Shown here piece by piece: positions 53,947 to 62,222 of a DNA stretch of 64,000 nt. The position numbers and the translations under genes were made by a program. Under the pieces are notes generated by a model, which saw only the letters and a program-made list of their open reading frames with translations, searched no databases and was not told the DNA's origin. Position 1 is the first letter of the stretch; each line of letters opens with the position of its first letter. This DNA is from an uncultured Pseudomonadota bacterium (GTDB taxonomy: Bacteria > Pseudomonadota > Gammaproteobacteria > Steroidobacterales > Steroidobacteraceae). Where the stretch lies: assembly GCA_946479515.1 (NCBI GenBank), contig CAMLGF010000007.1, forward strand, positions 33,011 through 97,010. The letters are read 5' to 3'.

Positions 53947-55058
53947 TGCTTCGCAACGCAGCTGTAACGGCCGCCGGGGTGCGGCGCCACGTGTCCATCG
54001 AGCTCCAGAACGAGCAGCATCGAGGCGATCGATTCGCTGTTCAGACCCGTGCGTTCGATCAAGGTATCGACGCCTGCCGGCTCGAAGGCGAGCGCATCTA
54101 ACAGGATTTTGTATTCCTTGTCCAACACGGGGCGACGGGCCGGGTTCCGTGGGGCATCTGCAAGTAGTTGGGAAGAAAGGGAAATCTTGAGCTCGGAGAG
54201 GACGTCCTCGGGGCGCTCGACCAGCTTGGCGCCCTGGCGGATGAGCTCGTGGCAGCCGCGGGCCTTCTCGTTGTGAATGGAACTCGGGATGGCGAATACC
54301 TCGCGTCCCGCGACGCCGGCCAGCCGCGCGGTGATCAGCGACCCGGAGCGCGACGCCGCCTCCACGACCAGCGTGCCCGAACCCAGCCCGGCGATGATGC
54401 GATTGCGCTGGGGAAAGAGTGCCGGACGGGGTTGGGTGCCCGGAGGAAACTCGGATATCACGGCGCCCCCCTGGTCGCGGATGCGCTCGAACAGCGCGCG
54501 GTTTTCCGGTGGGTAACAGACGTCCAGTCCACAGCCGAGTACGGCGACCGTCACACCGCCCACCTGGAGCGCACCCTCATGACAGGCCGTATCGATGCCC
54601 AACGCCATGCCGCTGGCGATGCCCAACCCGGCTTGCGCGAACCAGGCGGCGAACCGCCGGGCGATGTCGCGGCCACCCGCGGTGGGATTGCGGCTGCCAA
54701 CCATGGCAATGTGCGGACCGGCCAGTGCGGCAGGATCTCCGAGCAGGTACAGCACGCCCGGCGCATCCGGCGACTCGCGCAGCATCCGGGGGTACGCGGC
54801 ATCTTCGGCGGACAGGAGCCGGCCGCCGGACGTCGCGAGCCAGCGCAGGTCGGCGTCGATCGCGGCCTCGTCGGGCGAATTGAGCAGGGTCGCGGCGCGG
54901 GTAGATAGAGCGAGTGCCGCGAGTTGCGCGGGCCGTGCGTTGGCCAGGGCCTCGAGCGTGGGCGCGAGTGCCGTGAGGTCCGCCAACTGCGCAGCCGTCA
55001 GGCCGGCGCGCGCCACGATCGCGAGGCGCCGCAGCGATTGCCGGGATGCGTCGTCCAT
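53943..55058 (-). CDS. dprA: DNA-processing protein DprA
   Basis: 371 residues. The Rossmann-like DprA core is clear: IAMVGSRNPTAGGRDIARRF, IASGMALGIDTACHEGAL, LGCGLDVCYPPENRALFE, FPQRNRIIAGLGSGTLVVEA and SGSLITARLAGVAGREV. A C-terminal winged-helix (DTLIERTGLNSESIASMLLV) is present. It binds incoming single-stranded DNA and loads RecA in natural transformation. Its start follows a terminator for the LysM gene, so dprA-smg-topA probably has its own promoter in the 55.06-55.08 kb gap. Confidence 0.96.
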   Translation of the reverse strand: MDDASRQSLRRLAIVARAGLTAAQLADLTALAPTLEALANARPAQLAALALSTRAATLLNSPDEAAIDADLRWLATSGGRLLSAEDAAYPRMLRESPDAPGVLYLLGDPAALAGPHIAMVGSRNPTAGGRDIARRFAAWFAQAGLGIASGMALGIDTACHEGALQVGGVTVAVLGCGLDVCYPPENRALFERIRDQGGAVISEFPPGTQPRPALFPQRNRIIAGLGSGTLVVEAASRSGSLITARLAGVAGREVFAIPSSIHNEKARGCHELIRQGAKLVERPEDVLSELKISLSSQLLADAPRNPARRPVLDKEYKILLDALAFEPAGVDTLIERTGLNSESIASMLLVLELDGHVAPHPGGRYSCVAKQ

Positions 55059-55078
55059 CGGCGCAGCCTAAAACGAAA

Positions 55079-55100
55079 GGGCCAGCCCGAGGGCTGGCCC
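55079..55100 (-). terminator. Rho-independent terminator of the LysM lipoprotein gene
   Basis: A nine-base perfect stem GGGCCAGCC / GGCTGGCCC with a four-base loop (55088-55091). On the minus strand it is followed by TTTCGTTTTA, a suitable T-rich tail. It lies about 31 bases after the LysM gene stop and just before dprA. Confidence 0.85.
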
Positions 55101-55130
55101 TATCTAGTCCAATCGTCGAGAAACGTACGG

Positions 55131-56369
55131 TTACGGGTTGTAGACCCGGTCGGCGACGCGCATCGGGCTGCTCGCGCCGATCACCAGGCCATAGCTGATA
55201 CGGTCGAACACCTTGAACACGATCAGCGTGCCGGCGCGCTCGGAAGGCAGGCGCACGTCCTTGGCGAACGTCTTCTTCTTCCAGGGCGAGCCGCCGTACC
55301 GGTCCTGCACCACCGCGCCGAGCTGGTCGACCGCGAGCACGGCACCGGCCGTCAGGCCATCGTTGCCGCCGCGATTCAGTACGACCACCTGGTACTGGCC
55401 GATCTGCTCGACGTTGTCGGCGACCGCGATGATCTGGCCATCGATGGTGGTGGTCGGCGCATGCGGCGCGAAGGTGAGCGGCACATCGCCTTCCTGGAAG
55501 ATGAGCCGGTCGCCTTCGAGAGCTTCGCGCGCGCCGTCGGTGAGCACGGCCTTGGAGATCTCGCCCGGGCGATTCACGACCGCGGTCGCGACGTAGTACG
55601 CCTGGTAGCCGATGATTTCCCGCGAACCGATGTCGCGGATCGGATCGCCGACGTGCATCACCGCGTACCGCTGGTTGAGCTCGCCGTTGAGATTCTTCAC
55701 GTAGATCTCGTGTCCGGCGCCGCCGATCATGTGCTCGTCGCGAAACGCGAGGATGTGCGGCGCGGCCAGCGCCTGTTCCTTCGTCAGCACACTCGGCTTG
55801 GAGAGGAATGCGGCCACGGCCGCGAACGGAATGGTGTCGATGGGCCCCTCGAGCGCCTCGCTGCGCAGCCGCGGCTGCAGGCGCGCGCCGCTGTACTGCG
55901 AGACGAACACATGCGCGTCGCCGTTGGCACCGACGGACAGTGACAACACGTCGCCCGGATAGATGAGGTGCGGATTCACCACTTGCGGATTGATCTGCCA
56001 GATCTCGGGCCAGAACCATGGATCTTTGAGGAACACCGCCGAGATGTCCCAGAGCGTGTCGCCCCGTTTCACCGTGTAGTTCATCGGCGCATCGGGGCGC
56101 AGCAGCTGCGACGTAGGTGCGGTGGATTCGCTGACCGGCGCCTCATTGAGCGCTGCGATCGCCGCCTCGGTGGCCGTCATGTCATCGGCCGGATCGCGCG
56201 CCGTGTCCGCGGGCGCCGCCGCCGGGGCGGGGCGTGATTCGACCAGGGGTTCAGAAGACTGGCATCCCGCGGCGAGCAAGACGACAGCCATGACCGCCAT
56301 GAGGCCGAGCAACCGTGAAGGCATGGAGACGAGCAGACGCTGCTCGCTAAGCTGTTGATTCAGAGACAT
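55131..56369 (-). CDS. LysM-domain lipoprotein
   Basis: 412 residues. A signal segment with lipobox (VVLLAAGCQSS), a Pro/Ala-rich linker, one LysM domain (MNYTVKRGDTLWDISAVFLK, then PQVVNPHLIYPGDVLSL) and a larger beta-rich C-terminal region (GYQAYYVATAVVNRPGEISK). LysM binds peptidoglycan, placing the protein in the periplasm or on the outer membrane. The ATG at 56369 has a good AGGAG six bases upstream; an ATG at 56324 would give a more typical short lipoprotein signal. The gene order LysM next to dprA on one side and def on the other is the common gammaproteobacterial arrangement. Confidence 0.92.
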   Translation of the reverse strand: MSLNQQLSEQRLLVSMPSRLLGLMAVMAVVLLAAGCQSSEPLVESRPAPAAAPADTARDPADDMTATEAAIAALNEAPVSESTAPTSQLLRPDAPMNYTVKRGDTLWDISAVFLKDPWFWPEIWQINPQVVNPHLIYPGDVLSLSVGANGDAHVFVSQYSGARLQPRLRSEALEGPIDTIPFAAVAAFLSKPSVLTKEQALAAPHILAFRDEHMIGGAGHEIYVKNLNGELNQRYAVMHVGDPIRDIGSREIIGYQAYYVATAVVNRPGEISKAVLTDGAREALEGDRLIFQEGDVPLTFAPHAPTTTIDGQIIAVADNVEQIGQYQVVVLNRGGNDGLTAGAVLAVDQLGAVVQDRYGGSPWKKKTFAKDVRLPSERAGTLIVFKVFDRISYGLVIGASSPMRVADRVYNP

Positions 56370-56421
56370 CCTCCACTCCTAATCTCTTCGAGACATGGGC
56401 AGGGCAAGCGGACCCCGCTGT

Positions 56422-56427
56422 TATAAT
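56422..56427 (+). promoter_or_regulatory. Candidate -10 box for the def operon
   Basis: A perfect TATAAT sits in otherwise GC-rich DNA, 135 bases upstream of def in the divergent gap to the LysM gene. No convincing -35 hexamer lies 16-18 bases before it, so strength and start site are uncertain. Confidence 0.4.
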
Positions 56428-56561
56428 CTGCGCCGGCACGATGGGCCTGATCTATATGTCAAGTCTGTGCGCTGGATCACGGGAATCCCGCCTCCGGCGA
56501 ACCGAGCCACCTTGCCTGCGATCAGATCGCCCAAACATTAGCAGCAATCGAGCGGAACATC

Positions 56562-57095
56562 ATGGCGCGCCTGCAAATTCTTGAATACCCCGACCCTCGT
56601 CTGCGCACCCGGGCCCAACCCGTGGAGGTGTTCGATGCCGCATTGGCGCGGCAAATCGAGGGCATGTTCGAGACCATGTATGCCGCGCCGGGCATCGGCC
56701 TCGCCGCCACCCAGGTGGACTATCACAAGCGATTGATTGTCATGGATGTTTCCGAGGACAAGCGCAGTCCACAGGTGTTCATCAACCCCGAGATACTGAG
56801 CGCCGAGGGTGTGGGCACGGGCGAAGAGGGCTGTCTGTCGGTTCCGGGCATCTTCGACGAGGTGAAGCGCGCGACCAGGATTCGCGCCCGCGCCCAGGAT
56901 GCCACCGGCAAGAGTTTCGAAGTCGAACTCGACGGGCTCGCGGCCGTCTGCCTGCAGCACGAGATGGATCACCTCGAGGGCAAGCTGTTCGTCGATTACC
57001 TGTCGGACCTCAAGCGCGAGCGCATCCGCAAGAAACTCGACAAGGACCGCAAGGAACGCGCCGGCAGGCAGCGCGAGAAGGTCGCCGCGTTGTAA
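56562..57095 (+). CDS. def: Peptide deformylase
   Basis: 177 residues with the three PDF motifs: [17 protein letters not shown] (metal Cys) and QHEMDHLEG (metal His residues). It removes the formyl group from nascent proteins. First gene of a compact operon with fmt, rsmB, DUF4390, ntrY and ntrX; 25 bases to fmt. Confidence 0.98.
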   Translation: MARLQILEYPDPRLRTRAQPVEVFDAALARQIEGMFETMYAAPGIGLAATQVDYHKRLIVMDVSEDKRSPQVFINPEILSAEGVGTGEEGCLSVPGIFDEVKRATRIRARAQDATGKSFEVELDGLAAVCLQHEMDHLEGKLFVDYLSDLKRERIRKKLDKDRKERAGRQREKVAAL

Positions 57096-57120
57096 ATCGC
57101 CGGCCGGCGGCCGACCTCCC

Positions 57121-58065
57121 ATGACATCGTTACGAATCGCCTTTGCGGGCACGCCGCAGTTCGCGCTGCCCGCGTTGCGCGCGCTGCTCGCCTCGCGCCA
57201 CCGCGTGGTTGGCGTACTCACGCAGCCCGACCGCCCCGCGGGACGGGGCCGCGAATTGCGCGCCTCTCCGGTCAAACTACTGGCGGCCACCGTGCCCGAC
57301 CTGCCGATCGCACAGCCGGCGACGCTGAAGACGGCGGAAGGCCGGGCCATCGTGCACGAATGGTCGCCGGATCTGCTGGTGGTGGTGGCCTATGGCCTGA
57401 TCCTGCCGCAGGCCGTACTCGATCGCCCGCGCTTCGGCTGCCTCAACATCCATGCCTCGCTGCTGCCCCGCTGGCGCGGCGCCGCACCCATCCAGCGCGC
57501 CATTCTCGCGGGCGATGCCGAGACGGGCGTGTCCATCATGCAGATGGAGGCGGGTCTCGATACCGGCCCGGTGCTGATCGAACGACGCCATCCCATCGGC
57601 ATGCACGCCACGGCCGGCGACCTGCATGATGCGCTGTCGGAGCTCGGGGCCTCGGCGCTGCTGGAAGCCATCGACGCCATAGTCGATGGCCGCGCGGTGA
57701 TCCGGCCGCAGCGCGCGGACGGCGTGACCTACGCCACCAAGCTGGAAAAGTCAGAGGCGCTGCTCGACTGGTCCCAGGGTGCCGTGGAGCTCGACCGTCG
57801 AGTGCGCGCCTTCAATCCCTGGCCGATCGCGGAGACCCGCTTCGCCGGCGAAGGCCTGCGAATCCTGCGCGCGTATGTCGCGCGGCCCGACGGCCACGCG
57901 GCCGAGCCGGGCACGCTCCTGGGCGTCGCCGATGACGGCCTGCATGTCGCCTGTGGGGAAGGCGTGCTCGCGGTGCGCGAGCTGCAGCGCGCCGGCAAAC
58001 GGCCGGTCTCGGCTCGCGATTTCGCGAACGCCGTGCGCCTCGACGGGCTGCGGTTCGGCGCATGA
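57121..58065 (+). CDS. fmt: Methionyl-tRNA formyltransferase
   Basis: 314 residues. N-terminal RIAFAGTPQFALPALRALL, catalytic NIHASLLPRWRGAAPIQRAI (with the family Asn/His), and a C-terminal OB-like domain (YVARPDGHAAEPGTLLGVAD). It formylates initiator Met-tRNA. Its stop overlaps the rsmB ATG by four bases. Confidence 0.97.
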   Translation: MTSLRIAFAGTPQFALPALRALLASRHRVVGVLTQPDRPAGRGRELRASPVKLLAATVPDLPIAQPATLKTAEGRAIVHEWSPDLLVVVAYGLILPQAVLDRPRFGCLNIHASLLPRWRGAAPIQRAILAGDAETGVSIMQMEAGLDTGPVLIERRHPIGMHATAGDLHDALSELGASALLEAIDAIVDGRAVIRPQRADGVTYATKLEKSEALLDWSQGAVELDRRVRAFNPWPIAETRFAGEGLRILRAYVARPDGHAAEPGTLLGVADDGLHVACGEGVLAVRELQRAGKRPVSARDFANAVRLDGLRFGA

Positions 58066-59432
58066 AACGCACCAGGAAACCAGCGCCGCGTGCGCGCCAC
58101 GCGCCGGGTGCCGAGACGCTGGCCGCGGCCGCACGCGCCGTGAACGAGGTGCGCCACGGCGGCCGCTCGGCCGATGCGGCGCTCGAGTTCGCCGCCGAGC
58201 GCGCCGACCGCGCGGCGGTCCGCGCCATCGCCCTGGGCACATTGCGCTGGTATCTGCGGCTCGAGCCGGCAATCGCGCCACTGCTGAGCCGTCCCCTCGC
58301 GGAAATGTCGCCGCCGCTGGCGGCGCTGCTGGTCACGGCCGGTCATCAGGTGGAGTACTCGCGCGGCGCGCCCGAGGCGCAGGTGCATCTCGCCGTCGAC
58401 GCCAGCCGCATCATCGGCGAGTCGCGTGCCAGCGGCATGGTCAATGCGGTGCTGCGGCGTTTCGTCGCCTCGCGCGCCGAGTTGCTGGCCGCGGCCGATG
58501 CCGACCCGGCGCAGCGCCACGCCCATCCCTCCTGGCTGGTGCAGGCGCTCGAGGCGGGCTGGGGTGCAGAAGACGCCGCGCGGATTCTCGCGGCGAACAA
58601 CGAGCATCCGCCCATGGTCCTGCGTGTGGATCCGGCGCGCATGACCGCGGACGATTTCCTGCGCGCCTGGCGCGCACTCGGCCGCGAGGCACGCGCGCTC
58701 GACTGGAATGGCGCGGCCGTCGTTCTCGAGCATCCCGCTGCCGTGCAGGCGTTGCCTGGATTCGACATCGGCGCCGTCTCGGTGCAGGACGGCGGGGCGC
58801 AACTCGCCGCACCGCTGCTGGATGCGCAGCCCGGCATGCGGGTGCTCGATGCCTGCGCGGCTCCGGGTGGCAAGACCTTGCACATCGCGCAGCGAACCCC
58901 AGGGCTCGGGGCACTGGTGGCCGTGGACGACGACGGCGTGCGGCTCGCGCGCGTGCGCGAGAACCTGCAGCGGGCCGGCTGCGACGCGCAGCTCGTCACC
59001 GCGGACCTCACCTCCAGGCCGCCCTCGCTCGCGGTGCAGTCCTTCGATCGGGTGCTGGTCGACGCGCCGTGTTCCTCGACCGGCGTTATTCGCCGTCATC
59101 CCGACATCAAGCTGCTGCGGCGGCCGGGAGACATCGACGCCTTCGCCGCCACTCAGCGCAAGATCCTGGCCACGGCCTTCGGCCTGCTCAAGCCGGGCGG
59201 ACGGCTCGTGTATTGCACTTGCTCGGTCCTGCCCGCCGAGAACCAGGACGTGATTGCCGCCTTCCAGGCCTCCGAGCCGCGCGCGCGGCTCCTCGGCTGG
59301 CCCGAGTCGCTGCCGCGGCCGCCCGGACTGCGGGATGCGTCGATCGGATGGCAACTGCTGCCGGGCGGAGGCGCGGGCACCGACGGCTTCTACTATGCTT
59401 GCCTGACGAATGCGGACCCGGCGAGCCCATAG
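58062..59432 (+). CDS. rsmB: 16S rRNA (cytosine967-C5)-methyltransferase
   Basis: 456 residues. N-terminal NusB-like RNA-binding domain (ALGTLRWYLRLEPAIAPLL), SAM-binding DACAAPGGKTLHIAQ, and the two catalytic cysteine motifs VDAPCSSTGVIRRHPD and VYCTCSVLPAEN. It makes m5C967 in 16S rRNA. Coupled by ATGA to fmt; its 3' end overlaps the DUF4390 gene by 23 bases. Confidence 0.97.
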   Translation: MKRTRKPAPRARHAPGAETLAAAARAVNEVRHGGRSADAALEFAAERADRAAVRAIALGTLRWYLRLEPAIAPLLSRPLAEMSPPLAALLVTAGHQVEYSRGAPEAQVHLAVDASRIIGESRASGMVNAVLRRFVASRAELLAAADADPAQRHAHPSWLVQALEAGWGAEDAARILAANNEHPPMVLRVDPARMTADDFLRAWRALGREARALDWNGAAVVLEHPAAVQALPGFDIGAVSVQDGGAQLAAPLLDAQPGMRVLDACAAPGGKTLHIAQRTPGLGALVAVDDDGVRLARVRENLQRAGCDAQLVTADLTSRPPSLAVQSFDRVLVDAPCSSTGVIRRHPDIKLLRRPGDIDAFAATQRKILATAFGLLKPGGRLVYCTCSVLPAENQDVIAAFQASEPRARLLGWPESLPRPPGLRDASIGWQLLPGGGAGTDGFYYACLTNADPASP

Positions 59433-59997
59433 TCTCCTGGCACTGTTCGTGGCGGCGCTCATCGGCGCCGGCACCGGCCGGGCCGTGGCCGACGTGCTCG
59501 ATGGCGTGCTCGAAGTGCGCTCGGCCTACGTCAATACCGATCAGGGCGTGTTCCAGCTGTACGCGCGCATTGCCTACCCGGTGAACGACGACATCCGCGC
59601 CGCGCTCAAGGACGGGCTGATGCTGAGCTTCAACCTCGACGTGGTGGTGTCGCGCGAGCGGCGCTGGTGGGTGGACGAAACCGTGGCCGAGTACACGCTG
59701 CGGCGAGAGCTGCTGTACCACGCCGTCAGCGATCGCTATGTCACCCGCGACGTCGAGACCGGCGCCTCCGAGCAGCACAGCTACGCCACGCTGGAGGAGG
59801 CTCTCGATGCCCTCGGCACGGTCGACGCATGGCCGTTCCTCCTGCCGCAACAGCTGGCACAGAATCGCGATTATCGCGTGAGCCTGCGGGCCGGCGTGCG
59901 GCGCGGGCACCTGCCCGATTCCCTGCGTGTACTCATGTTCTGGACCGACGACTGGCATCGCGAGAGCGAGTGGTTCTCATGGTCCCTGCAGCGCTGA
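59410..59997 (+). CDS. DUF4390 exported protein
   Basis: 195 residues: signal peptide (LLALFVAALIGAGTGRAVA) and a beta-rich domain with LEVRSAYVNTDQGVFQLYAR, ALKDGLMLSFNLDVVVSRER and SLRVLMFWTDDWHRESEWF. This is DUF4390, typically found between rsmB and ntrY. Function unknown; its conserved position beside a sensor kinase suggests a link to envelope sensing. Overlaps rsmB by 23 bases and ntrY by 19. Confidence 0.92.
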   Translation: MRTRRAHSLLALFVAALIGAGTGRAVADVLDGVLEVRSAYVNTDQGVFQLYARIAYPVNDDIRAALKDGLMLSFNLDVVVSRERRWWVDETVAEYTLRRELLYHAVSDRYVTRDVETGASEQHSYATLEEALDALGTVDAWPFLLPQQLAQNRDYRVSLRAGVRRGHLPDSLRVLMFWTDDWHRESEWFSWSLQR

Positions 59998-62222
59998 GGA
60001 GACTGGGAACTCTCGGACTCATCGCACTGTGGGTGCTGGTGAGCGGCGGCCTGCTGCTGCTGCTCGCGCTGTCGGTGCAGAACTCGGTGCAGTTCAGCCA
60101 GCTGCAATCGTGGATCCTGCTGGCCAACGTGGTGGCGCTGATCGGCGTTGGCTGGCTGCTCACCCGCAAGATCATCGAGCTGGTACGGGCCTTCCGCGCG
60201 CAGGTTCCCGGGTCTCGGCTGACGGCGCGCACGGTTGCCATCTTCGGCTCGCTGGTGATCGCGCCGCTGATCATTGTCTATCTATTCAGCCTCGAGTTCC
60301 TGAACCGTGGCATCGACAGCTGGTTCAAGGTGGAGATCAAGCAGGGCCTCACCGACGCGCTCGAGCTGTCGAAGTCCGCCGTCGACGTGCGCATGCGCGA
60401 GTACGCGCGCAGCACGCAGCTGTTCGCCAACCGGCTGGCGGACAGCCCGCCCGCGAGCTGGGCTGCCGCCACCGACCAGCAGCGCGTCGAGAGCGGTGCC
60501 ACCGAGGTGGTGGTCTACGGCAGGCTCGGCCAGGTGCTGGCTTCCAGCAGCGCGGGCGCGACCTCGGCGCTGCCGCGCGCTTCGGCGGAGGTCACCGCAG
60601 CCATGGACGCCGGCAACACCTACTGGTCGCTGGAGCCGCTGTCGGAAGACGACTACCTGATCAACACGGCGGCGCCGATCGCCGGCTCGTTCGGCGCGAG
60701 CGAGGGCCGGTTCGTGGTGGCCATGTATCCCGTTCCGCCGCACCTGGTGCGGTTGTCCGAGGCCGTGCAGCATTCCTATTCACAACACAGCAACCTCACC
60801 TCGCAGCGCGAGGGTGTGAAGAACCTGTTCGGCATGACCCTCACGTTGGTGTTGTTGCTGGCCATGCTCACCGCGATCTACGGTGCTATCTACTCGGCCG
60901 AGAAACTCACCCGGCCGGTGCAGGATCTGATCGCCGGCACGCGCGCGGTGGGCAAGGGCGATTTCGGCACGCGCCTGCCGCTGCCCTCGCGCGACGAGAT
61001 GGGCTTCCTGGTGCATTCGTTCAACGACATGACCAAGCGCCTGCGGCGCGCGCGCGAGGAAACGCAGCGCAGCCAGATGGCGGTGGAACGAGAACGGGAG
61101 CGCCTGGCCATCATCCTGGCGCGGCTCTCCACGGGAGTGATCACGCTCGGCCGCGACCTGGTGCTGCGCAGCGCCAACCAGGCCGCGAGCAACATCCTGG
61201 GCGTGGCGCTGGAAAGCGGCGTGGGACAGCCCCTGAACGCGCTCGCCGCGGAAAATCCCCGCTATGGGCGTTTTGTCGGCGAGGTGACGCTGCGGCTCGC
61301 CAGGGGCGACGAGGAGTGGCGCGAACAGCTCGATCTGAAGCCCGATGCCGCCGGCGCTCGCGTGCTGGTGTGCGCATGCACTCCGCTGCCCGGGGACGAC
61401 CACGCGGAGAGCGAGATCGAACGCCAGGGCGGCCACGTGATCGTGTTCGACGACATCAGCGCGCTGCTGCAGGCGCAGCGCGATGCCGCCTGGGGCGAAG
61501 TGGCACGCCGCCTCGCGCACGAGATCAAGAACCCGCTTACGCCGATCCAGTTGTCGGCGGAGCGCATGCGGCGTCGCTATCTTGCCCAGATGCAGGGCGA
61601 GGACGCGCAGATCCTGGATCGCGCCACATACACCATCGTGCAGCAGGTGGAAGCGATGAAGGCCATGGTGAATGCCTTCAGCGAATATGCGCGGGCGCCG
61701 GACATGAAGGTCACGAAATTCCCGCTGAACGCGCTGGTGACGGAGGTCGTCGACCTGCACCGCATCCAGGAATCCGGCGTGCAGATCGACGTCGATCTCG
61801 ACAGCCACGTGGACCAGGTGGAAGCCGATCGCGGCCGCATCCGCCAGATTCTCAACAATCTCATCGTGAATGGCGCCGAGGCGGTGGAGAACACACCGGG
61901 CGCGCGCGTCGTGGCCGCCACGCGGCTGGAAACCATCGGCAACGCGGCATATGTGACCATCACGGTCACCGACAACGGGCCGGGCTTTTCCCGCGAAGTG
62001 CTGGGACGCGTGTTCGATCCCTACGTTACCAGCAAGCCCAAGGGCACCGGCCTCGGACTGGCTATCGTCAAAAAGATCGTCGAGGAGCACGGCGGACGCG
62101 TCGAAGCCGACAATCGGCCGGAAGGCGGTGGTCGTGTGCGTGTATCCTTGCCGGTCACAGACGGAACCCGGCAGATGGTCGCGCGCGAACGGCGCGCTGA
62201 ACCCAGGAAGGAGCGAGCATGA
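59979..62222 (+). CDS. ntrY: Sensor histidine kinase NtrY
   Basis: 747 residues. Membrane helices near residues 12-32, 38-58 and 80-100 bound an extended sensor region, with a further helix near 285. HAMP and PAS domains follow. The kinase core has the H-box ARRLAHEIKNPLTPIQLSAE (phospho-His), N-box IRQILNNLIVNGAEAVENT, and G-boxes VTDNGPGFSREV and GTGLGLAIV. All catalytic elements look intact. NtrY sensors respond to redox/nitrogen-related cues and phosphorylate NtrX. The ATG at 59979 overlaps the DUF4390 gene by 19 bases. Confidence 0.95.
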   Translation: MVPAALRRLGTLGLIALWVLVSGGLLLLLALSVQNSVQFSQLQSWILLANVVALIGVGWLLTRKIIELVRAFRAQVPGSRLTARTVAIFGSLVIAPLIIVYLFSLEFLNRGIDSWFKVEIKQGLTDALELSKSAVDVRMREYARSTQLFANRLADSPPASWAAATDQQRVESGATEVVVYGRLGQVLASSSAGATSALPRASAEVTAAMDAGNTYWSLEPLSEDDYLINTAAPIAGSFGASEGRFVVAMYPVPPHLVRLSEAVQHSYSQHSNLTSQREGVKNLFGMTLTLVLLLAMLTAIYGAIYSAEKLTRPVQDLIAGTRAVGKGDFGTRLPLPSRDEMGFLVHSFNDMTKRLRRAREETQRSQMAVERERERLAIILARLSTGVITLGRDLVLRSANQAASNILGVALESGVGQPLNALAAENPRYGRFVGEVTLRLARGDEEWREQLDLKPDAAGARVLVCACTPLPGDDHAESEIERQGGHVIVFDDISALLQAQRDAAWGEVARRLAHEIKNPLTPIQLSAERMRRRYLAQMQGEDAQILDRATYTIVQQVEAMKAMVNAFSEYARAPDMKVTKFPLNALVTEVVDLHRIQESGVQIDVDLDSHVDQVEADRGRIRQILNNLIVNGAEAVENTPGARVVAATRLETIGNAAYVTITVTDNGPGFSREVLGRVFDPYVTSKPKGTGLGLAIVKKIVEEHGGRVEADNRPEGGGRVRVSLPVTDGTRQMVARERRAEPRKERA

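Noticed and set aside
34743..54105. Recurring TGTTAG/CTAACA words (about 34744, 40262, 54098)
   Set aside because: Only three copies, and a single rare TTA codon explains each; not clearly above chance, unlike the CTATCTAC octamer.
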